Assembly (NCBI GenBank): GCA_946803715.1
Contig: CAMPET010000104.1
Coordinates: 12,158-22,463 of the forward strand
Length of the DNA stretch: 10,306 nucleotides
Origin: Beroe ovata
Taxonomy: Eukaryota; Ctenophora; Nuda; Beroida; Beroidae
Direction: 5' to 3'
The notes beneath the pieces are model-generated. The model saw only the letters and a program-made list of their open reading frames with translations. It was not told the DNA's origin and made no database searches. The position numbers and the translations under genes were made by a program. Positions 1-7,521 of this stretch are shown here, one piece after another (position 1 is the first letter of the stretch; every line of letters begins with the position of its first letter).

Positions 1-152
1 GAGTTGGGAGCTTTCGAGACTAATTCACGAGTTGGGAGCTAGCGATACTACTTCTCGAGTTGGGAGCTATCTACAGATACTACTACTCGAGTTGGGAGCT
101 ATCTACAGATACTACTACTCGAGTTGGGAGCTTTCTAAAGATACTACTTCTC
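1..152. repeat. Minisatellite, five units of 28-32 bp
   Basis: Five head-to-tail units each begin GAGTTGGGAGCT: 1-28, 29-56, 57-88, 89-120 and 121-152. Units 3 and 4 are identical, and the others differ by substitutions and a 4-bp length change. Most units end in a TACTAC(T)TCTC-like tract. The array may extend past the left edge. It lies where the intron after the zinc-finger exon of the minus-strand gene is expected, so it is probably intronic. No function is visible. Confidence 0.9.
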
Positions 153-491
153 GATATCAGATTTAGGATTTTCCCAAAATAAACGTTGCCTGGACGGAAA
201 ACAACGTGTAGAGAGACTGCTGTTATGCCTGAATGGGACAATAGTTTCGGGAATACCATGTCTTTAAATCTCATTCAGCCACGAAGAATGGCCGTCTCAT
301 AAATGACTCGTCAACAATGGTTCAGACTCCACATAGGCTAGTCCGTATATCAAATGTGAGGGACAGGTCCCCTATTAAACTATTAGTCGTTGGCACCAGT
401 CTCGATACGCGAGTTGTCAATCACCACTCACTGGTGGAGTTGACCCCAGACTTATGTGAGTTAAACTTAACACGTGTTATTCTATACTCAC
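153..491 (-). other. Presumed intron of the zf-C3Hc3H gene
   Basis: Starts (minus strand) with the donor GTGAGT at 491-486. I see no C-x2-H codon pattern (TGY-N6-CAY) that would supply the missing end of the zinc domain, so the next exon is probably outside the window. The plus-strand frame open at 245-592 is antisense to the zinc-finger exon and has no recognisable motifs. Confidence 0.4.
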
Positions 492-776
492 GTGCGCTGT
501 TCATGTCCGGATATCCGGTTTTTGCACTGATTTCCCGCTCGGACGTAGGTACACTGATGAGAAGGGTGGAGGTGCCTCGTGCAAAACTTTGAGCCATTCA
601 CCGAGGGACTGGTGCACTTTATCTTTTCATACTGACACAGGTTGATAGAGGCGGCTAGCCGCTCTGGAATAGATTGCTAATCAACTCTGTCTTTATAATT
701 TTATTTGCCAGCGGTAAAATAAAAATACCGATTTCATTTTGGTATGCGGTTACTCACCATTACATTCCATAACCAT
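492..776 (-). CDS. zf-C3Hc3H domain protein, KANSL2/INO80D-like (partial, 5' exons)
   Basis: Two spliced exons on the minus strand, partial. Exon 2 (663 down to 492, 172 nt) has acceptor TATTCCAG and donor GTGAGT (491-486). It encodes about 57 residues with Cys/His spacing C-x6-C-x10-C-x2-H-x6-C-x8-C, including GSKFCTRH and QCTYV. This spacing closely follows the first zf-C3Hc3H domain of KANSL2 (C-x6-C-x10-C-x2-H-x11-C-x10-C). KANSL2 belongs to the NSL histone-acetyltransferase complex; INO80D carries the same domain in the INO80 remodeller. The final C-x2-H pair is not seen and should lie on the next exon, beyond the left edge. A candidate exon 1 (776-758, starting MVMECN, donor GTGAGT at 757-752) joins in frame across a 94-nt intron and has an upstream in-frame TGA. 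Domain call fairly sure; exon 1 less so; the choice between KANSL2 and INO80D is open. Confidence 0.65.
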
Positions 777-1534
777 CAAGCTTGGTTTCGATAGCTTTTG
801 ATATCCCAGTTCTCATCTTGCAGCTATGAAAACACACATTTACAATAGAGGAGATATTATTGAGCCCCGATCTTTCATCCTACAAGGGCCAATAAGAAAT
901 CGGGAGTAAAATACAGTATAAAGAAGTCAATACATCTAGTCAGATGATCAATTACGATCCTTCTCTACTGGAGCCATGCATTCAATAACATGAGAGATAA
1001 TAAGTAATACAAGTTGAGCAACTACATTCGTGAGGTATAAGCATGGAGGAATTTTAGAATAACAGGGTAAGGTACAGCCCGTGGTAATTTCAGGATCATT
1101 GAAAATTTGTAGTGCATGAACTGTGTAGCCAGAGAAGATTCATACAGTCAACTGTAATCTGTATGGTAACTGAGACTCGCCTGTGTGTCTACATTTTACA
1201 CTATACAGGCATAACCTGGCAGTATAAATTGTTGATTGTAACTGTTAAGTGTACGGTACAAGTTTTAGAGAAATCTGGATAGAATGGGGCTGCTCATTCG
1301 AGTTCCTTCTATCAGGTCACTTTTGAAAGCAGTAAATATGCCAAGTTAACCTTGGCAGTCTACCTCTGCCCCTTTATGGGCTACTGATAATCAAGGAAAC
1401 ATTTTATAGGTGTATGATAATTCAATTCATGACAATTTAATGATCATATTTGCAAGTGCACTAGAATATTTTCTTGACATTATGACCAAACATTGAGGAA
1501 AATGCAGCAATATTCTTGTTGCTCTAATGAATGA
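777..1534. other. Intergenic or 5' flank, no gene recognised
   Basis: AT-rich, with stops in all frames at short intervals. It should contain the 5' UTR and promoter of the minus-strand zf-C3Hc3H gene. The only structure noticed is a short perfect hairpin, TGCCAAG/CTTGGCA with a 5-nt loop, at 1339-1357. No RNA gene is visible. Confidence 0.5.
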
Positions 1535-1801
1535 ACCAATCAATCAACAACGTGTGATCATGCAAGTGAAGGAAATATAGCTCTAAATGTGCTCAAAATT
1601 CTTAATGGTTATGCACCCAATTATCTTAAAGATCTTATCATCTACAAAATTAGCGGATGTAGAACTCCTTCACTCAAATCACATCTTCCGAAGACAAAAA
1701 TAGGGTCTAGGGCATTTGTTTGCTCGGCTCCTAAAATCTGGAATGATCATGTTTCCAGTTTAATGTATGAACAGTTACATCCGGATTATTATCACAGTTA
1801 A
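1535..1801 (+). mobile_element. Non-LTR retrotransposon reverse-transcriptase C-terminal remnant
   Basis: The open frame to the TAA at 1799-1801 contains VLKILNGYAPNYLKDLI followed about 30 residues later by SRAFVCSAPKIWN. This is the paired signature of the tail downstream of the RT catalytic domain in CR1/L2/Jockey-type elements (consensus like YKALNGLAPxYLxDLL ... GxRAFSxAAPxLWN). The recognisable match starts near 1580. No palm-domain YADD box, endonuclease or 3' tail is present nearby, so this is a 5'-truncated, decayed fragment. The exact clade cannot be set from so short a piece. Confidence 0.7.
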
Positions 1802-1922
1802 CACTAGACAGATGTAGTATATATGAAATATGTGATTAGTACCTAGGTAGAACATTGTATATTGTATAGTGACACGGGTGATTAATTATCAGATCAACGC
1901 TTCGTTTTATTGCTACAGTAAA

Positions 1923-2195
1923 ATGTTTGCTACAACACTTCTCGTCCTATTTATCATCAAAGTTACTGGTTTGAGTGATAACATGCATAATTTGAGTTTG
2001 ATAAACTGTCAAGTTCCCAGAAATCTCCCTAAATTACTTGAGATCGAGTCAAAATGAGATTTGGAGAAATCTCTGCTTGGACTAATGAAAGTCAACCAGC
2101 TTGGAAACTTTACTCAGACAGTGCTCAAGCAGGTCAGGGCACATGTTGATCAAGCTAGACAATGTTCTGAAGCAGGTATAAGAGATGAAGAATAA
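1923..2195 (+). pseudogene. Unidentified small secreted-like frame interrupted by one TGA
   Basis: An ATG at 1923 opens a 44-residue frame with a hydrophobic N-terminus (MFATTLLVLFIIKVTGLSD) resembling a signal peptide. It stops at TGA 2055-2057. The same frame then runs another 45 codons to TAA 2193-2195 and encodes an amphipathic, possibly coiled-coil stretch with Leu/Val spacing (DLEKSLLGLMKVNQLGNF). A donor-like CAG|GTATAAG occurs near its end at about 2175. No family is recognised. It may be a decayed gene, an exon of an unseen gene, or chance. The antisense frame at 2082-2321 has no recognisable motif. Confidence 0.2.
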
Positions 2196-2795
2196 ACCAA
2201 CTGAGAACCGGATAGAGTATTCAGGGACCACAAAATCTGTTCCAAGATGAGAAGTAGCCAATCTAGCTGGGTCATGATGTTTATGTTTCAGTGCCATAAT
2301 AGACATGTTCAATTCATTCAAAAATTCTTAGTCAAAATTTCTACTTTCTTCATTTTAATTTTGTCACATTAATGACAGTACACATGACTTGAATTCCTCA
2401 CACTTTTGAATGGCCAAAGGAATAAGAATTTGTTAACAACAAGTTTTGAGTGATGCTTATGGTGATGCTTCTGTTGATATAATAATGTCGATTTATAACT
2501 GTGCCCATAAAAGAGGCGATTCCTATAGGGATTTTCTATCAATCAATCATACAATGCATCTTAGATGCAATGGTATTGTACACTAGACTTTGAAGTCCAA
2601 GGAATGTCTTTACTCATAAGAGATGGTGCATACCATCATGGCTAATGGTACCAGAGTCAAATTTTGTAAATCGGCACTAACTATTCATTCACTAAAAATT
2701 GCACACAAAAATGGCATGGAACAGACTGTCAGTTTAACTCAAACAGCAGTAAGCATTTGATGGATCAGATCCAATGATTTTGATTATCACAAATT
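2196..2795. other. Intergenic, no gene recognised
   Basis: AT-rich sequence with only short frames. Small local repeats are present: GTGATGCTT twice near 2451-2470, and short hairpins around 2554-2570 and 2620-2635. Nothing coding or structural can be supported. Confidence 0.5.
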
Positions 2796-3175
2796 TATAA
2801 AAGTTTCGTAAGATTATCCCATTGCGCGGCGCAACGAAAAGAATCAAGAAATATTGTACCCACGTTGTTTTATTTTACTCTGCTCAGTGATCTGAAATGT
2901 TGCGAAAAACACGGAGCCACAGGGTGGCATGGAGTATATTTGAATTCTGATCTCGAATTCTCGATCTCGGTCGCATTCAGTGCAGCGCGCGCCAACGCGG
3001 AATTAAAATTATTCTATAATCGAAAAAAATATAATCAAATATTTTGTAATTAGGTTATCTGCTCCACTGTTCCTTGCGCGAGGCGCGCGTGAGAAAGAGT
3101 GGTGAGATAACATTCAGCAAGGACAGATTATTTCCGGCAAGGTATGTACCGTGATGGAGTGCCGCGCCGCGCAGT
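2796..3175 (+). promoter_or_regulatory. Candidate NFU1 promoter region with CpG clusters
   Basis: A TATAAAAG motif at 2796-2803 is followed 18 bp later by the 13-nt palindrome TTGCGCGGCGCAA (2822-2834). Three more CpG-dense patches follow (about 2982-3000, 3075-3090, 3160-3175) in otherwise AT-rich DNA. A strong splice-donor-like CAAG|GTATGT sits at 3138-3147. With an acceptor-like CTCAACAG ending at 3494, this would make a 5'-UTR intron just upstream of the NFU1 start codon. Placement is inference; no transcription start can be read from sequence. Confidence 0.3.
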
Positions 3176-3501
3176 TATGTTTTCAAATTGCATGGATCTG
3201 AAATAATAAAAATGATTCGGCTTTGATTTAACTTGTGTGCACAAAACATTCTGATAGTTACTATGTTTTTTTTCATGGTAAGAATTAATCTGATATTAAT
3301 AATCTTTAAATGCACTGTTTTTATATATCTTTGTTCGAATGGAATCTGTACTTTGCTATAATAAGTTTCCGTATGTTTTTTATAATTATGCATTGAATGC
3401 AGTCATTGATTATTTAGGATGGATAAAATTGGCTCCATAAGAGTCCCAGAACCTAAATTGTTAGTCACATTGTCTCTCATTTGCCACTCAACAGATTAAG
3501 T

Positions 3502-4257
3502 ATGTTTCGAGGATCATGCAGGATGCTGGCACTCACATTAAAGTGTTCTCGAAAGCTCAACTGTCACCACATGAGGGGTAAACTTGTTCAATCCCTGCCT
3601 TCAGTCATATCTCGTAACATGTTTATCCAAACTCAGACAACTCCCAATCCTAATAGTTTGAAGTTCATTCCAGGGATCAAAATTCTTGATCACTTGAGCA
3701 CATATGATTTTGAATCAATAGAGAGTGCACGTATTTCACCACTTGCCCGCCAATTGTTCAAAATAGAGGGTGTAACAAGAGTTTTTATTGCACCTGACTT
3801 CATCAGCATTTCTAAAAATGACGATGATTTGATTTGGAACCTAATGAAGCCCGACATTTTTGCCTGTATTATGGACTTCTTTTCAAGCAATCAGCCAGTT
3901 CTGCTAGATGAGGCAGCACTCACATCAGACTCAACAGCTATAGATGCTGATGATGATGAAACCACAATGATGATCAAAGAACTTTTGGATACTAGGATAC
4001 GTCCAACAGTAATGGAAGATGGTGGAGATATTCGTTTTGTAAGTTTTGAGGATGGCATTGTTAAACTAGCACTTCAGGGTTCCTGCTCAGGCTGCCCAAG
4101 TTCTTCAGTAACTCTTAAAAATGGTATCGAAAATATGATGCAATTTTATATCCCTGAAGTCATTTCTGTTGAAGCAGTGGATGATGAAATAAGTCAGCTA
4201 CAGCAAAAAACATTCAATGAATTCGATGAATCTTTAAAAAACAAAACTGATGATTGA
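3502..4257 (+). CDS. NFU1: NFU1 iron-sulfur cluster scaffold, mitochondrial
   Basis: Encodes a predicted 251-residue protein, close to human NFU1 (254). NFU1 carries [4Fe-4S] clusters to mitochondrial targets, such as lipoate synthase, late in Fe-S assembly. Residues 1-39 are basic with no acidic residue, as expected of a mitochondrial presequence. The Nfu_N domain follows (about 40-135) with the hallmark [18 protein letters not shown], then [13 protein letters not shown] and WNLMKPDI. After an acidic linker comes the NifU C-terminal domain (about 155-228) with [18 protein letters not shown] and GSCSGCPSS. The cluster-binding CxxC is Cys195 and Cys198. The chosen start is the first in-frame ATG; the frame is open further 5' but without another ATG. 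The coding region has no intron. All key residues are intact, so it is not a retrocopy in decay. Confidence 0.97.
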   Translation: MFRGSCRMLALTLKCSRKLNCHHMRGKLVQSLPSVISRNMFIQTQTTPNPNSLKFIPGIKILDHLSTYDFESIESARISPLARQLFKIEGVTRVFIAPDFISISKNDDDLIWNLMKPDIFACIMDFFSSNQPVLLDEAALTSDSTAIDADDDETTMMIKELLDTRIRPTVMEDGGDIRFVSFEDGIVKLALQGSCSGCPSSSVTLKNGIENMMQFYIPEVISVEAVDDEISQLQQKTFNEFDESLKNKTDD

Positions 4258-4485
4258 ATTGCTGCAACAAACTTTTGTATGTCACTGATATGATATTGGA
4301 TAGAGAGCTATAAGACAAAACTAAGTAGATTCTGTTTTTACTTTTTATTCTGTTCAGTGGAAGTGAGGTACTAAGTAGATTTTTAGTATCATAATAGTCA
4401 GATAGTTTGTTGATTCACAGTGAAGTACTGTAAAGTTGGAGTTCTATGACGACTTTATAGCTAACAGTTCTTAACAGTTGTATAG
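4258..4485 (+). promoter_or_regulatory. Short NFU1-SCAMP intergenic spacer
   Basis: These 228 bp must hold the NFU1 3' UTR and the SCAMP 5' UTR and promoter. No AATAAA, ATTAAA or common variant was seen. ACTAAGTAGATT occurs twice, about 50 bp apart (near 4320 and 4371). An acceptor-like CTTAACAG occurs about 10 bp before the SCAMP ATG. That would fit a 5'-UTR intron or a trans-splice acceptor, but neither can be shown here. Confidence 0.4.
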
Positions 4486-6549
4486 ATGGATGAAAACCCT
4501 TTTGCTGATCCAAAGGATGTCAATCCTTTCATGGATCCATCCGTCACTCAAGTTCAGTCATCTCAGCCCACTGTCAGCGCGGGGTTAGATGATCCCTTTG
4601 TGCCAGTAAGTGAATCTGTACTATTGCATCACTGTGTGTTATTACTGCTGAACAGTGAACATGTGTGTTATTACTGATGAATATGTGCAGGAACTGACAT
4701 AGCATGTGCTGCAGGTTGCTGAACCCGCGACAGTTCCTGTTGTGCCTGTCATAAACCAGCCAGAACCAGTTCCCTTGGGTGGTAGTCCTAGTTACCCCGC
4801 ACCAGGCTACGCGGCTGGCCCGGCACCAGGCTATGGGGCTGGTGGTCCTGCCTATGGGGGTGGGGGTGCTACTGGTGGTGGCTATGGATCTTCATTCTCC
4901 TCTCAGCCACCTCGACAGTATGGGAATGAAGAGACGCAACAAAAACAAGTGGGAATATTGTAGTGGTGATTCGCCGCTGTTTTTTCTCAGCATTTGGTGT
5001 GTGTTTTCATCATGTTGGGTTATTTTCCTCATATTAGTAGCATCCCATTTCAATTCTAGGAGGAAATAAAAACAGAGGTCCTCCAGCCGAATGCTGAGGT
5101 CAGTATTCCCTTGCTGCGGGACTTTAGTAATGAACACAATATAAACACCTGCTCACTGGCAATTTGGTGAGGTCATTCTTATTCTGTGAGATGTGAATAA
5201 TACAGGGTTTGTCAAAAAAGTTGACAAAAGTCAACGTCCATATCTCGGCTTCTGTTTGGAATTTCCGGATGATATTTGGAGGCGTGTTAGGTATTGGCAA
5301 TAGGTTTTTCTAAATCCTACAGAAATTTCGTGTTCCTAGCTCAAAAAATGTCTGAGTTATCGACAAACAGACTTTTCAGTTTTTGTACATTTTTTACGTT
5401 GTTTATAACTCCGGTCGTGTTAAGAGTTCCGAGACGGAATTCTCAGCGTCGATCACTAACATCTACTACCTCGTAAAATGACGGAGAAATTGGCAGAGAC
5501 AACAGAACTTTATTCACAATACACTATCTGAGCCTCAAAAATGAATGCGGACTTCAACATAGCATTCCTCAACTATTCAAGAAAAAAATCTTGAAAATTT
5601 CATCAAGATATGTCAATAAACGCCTAAGATATGCAAGTTATTATACAGCACAAAGATGTGAATGCGTCTGTCCACTTATTTTTGACACACCCTGTAGTAT
5701 GGGGCATCAGAAAGCTGACACAGTAATACAAGCTCAGGACACTCCGGACCACTGTTTTAGAATAAGATTAGGCTGAATACTGAACACGTGTTAGGGTTCT
5801 GAACAATGGGTCCCGGTCAAACTTGTTTTGCGATCCGGGATGTATTTTCATTCCAGCATTTGCTCGTAACATTAGCGTATTAAATTCCCCAATACACTCT
5901 CGCATACAAACGAATGCATACTATACAATAGCATACAACTATAATATTTAATATGATAATAGCACGATCAAATGACTCGCTCTGCTATGGTATAATGCGC
6001 CCACGCCTACCCATGTACAACAAACAGTACACGTACGTCGTACACACACATACACACACTCACACACACGCACGCACACACAGACACACACAAACACACA
6101 CAGANACACACACAAACACACACACACAGACACACACAAGCACACCAATACACACACACACAAACACACACAAACACACACACACACATACATACTTGGG
6201 CCCACGGTTTTGGCTCATCTGATCATTTGCAATTGTTTTCAACTTTGACTGGAAGAGTGAATTGTAAGTCGTATACTGTGATATGCACGCAATAACATAC
6301 ACACAATGAAGAAAACATCGGATTATTTTCATAATTTCATGCATGCGAATCTGCTAATTACTACTAAATCACATCCTCTTTGCATTGAATTATCGCATTG
6401 ATTGTGTTGAGATAATCTACTGTTTCAGAAGTTAGTGGAAGATGAATTCCGGAAGCGCGAAGAGGTGATAAATTCGTGCATTTTATTCATGACATCGTAA
6501 CCCTTGATGATATTACCTCTCAACAATGCTCCTCTTTCAACCCGTCCAC

Positions 6550-6596
<47 letters not shown>

Positions 6597-7480
6597 AGTC
6601 TATATCTCCAGGATTTGGAGCGGAGAGAACGTCAGCTGAGGGACGAGCAGAAGAGGCTGGAGGACGCACGTGTGTACGGAGATAGAGTCCCCAACTTTCC
6701 GCCGATACCCAAATTCTTCCCGTGTACTCCATGTGTTTACCATAACATCGATTTTGACATTCCTCCCGAGCATCAAACTACAGTGAGACGGGCGTTCTAC
6801 CACTGGCAGTGTAAGTGACAAAATGTATGCCACTGATACTCATTACTCACATTAACTCTCGGTGGCAATGGATCACTAACATTGCGCACACACACACACA
6901 CGCACATACACAACGGCAATGGTACTGTAACCACATTCACCCCCTCAACAGTTACAGTGGGTTGTTATCTACTCAACTTTATCGTCTGTTTTGGGATGCT
7001 CTGTGCTCTGGGCACCAAAGCAGGATCAATGTTTGGACTGAGTATCGTTTTCACTGGGCTCTTCATCCCTCTCTCCTTCCTTACTTGGTACAGGATGCTT
7101 TACAACGCTGTGAGGTGAGATCGCCAGTACTATGCGTGTCTGTCTGACTGTCTGTCTGTGTGACGATTACTGACTACAACTTCAGACAGGATAGCTCCAT
7201 AAGATACATGCTCTTCTTCTTTTGTTATGGCTTCCAGATACTAATTAGTGGTATCGCATTCCTTGGAATCTCCAATGGAGGATTCATGTAAGTATCCAAT
7301 TAACCCAATTAACCCAATTAACTACTTTTCAGACTAGACAGCTCAATGCGGTACATGCTCTTTTTCTTCATGTACGGATTCCAAATCTTGATAAGTGGGA
7401 TTGCGGCATTGGGAATTAATGGTGGAGGCTTTGTGTGAGTACAATGTGTACCACAGCTATAATCGCTGAATGCCATGTGC

Positions 7481-7521
<41 letters not shown>

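Noticed and set aside
1-152. Repeat array with spacer-like variation, considered as CRISPR
   Set aside because: Units are contiguous 28-32-bp tandem copies without unique spacers, and the window is eukaryotic.
83-274. Minus-strand frame of 63 codons crossing the minisatellite
   Set aside because: Its first or last third is minisatellite translation, and the rest shows no motif or the expected C-x2-H end of the zinc domain.
245-592. 115-codon open frame on the plus strand (ATG at 317)
   Set aside because: It is antisense to the minus-strand exon with the zf-C3Hc3H cysteine pattern and shows no domain of its own. The openness is a by-product of that exon and its flank.
3325-3345. GTTCGAAT resembling a tRNA B box
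   Set aside because: No A box or cloverleaf can be built upstream, so no tRNA is called.
4779-5069. 96-codon plus-strand frame overlapping SCAMP exon 2
   Set aside because: Shifted-frame shadow of the Gly/Pro-rich exon; the SCAMP frame joins correctly to exon 3.
5948-6344. Several frames on both strands over the CA repeat
   Set aside because: They are translations of the microsatellite (Thr-His and Cys-Val runs) and contain the N at 6105.
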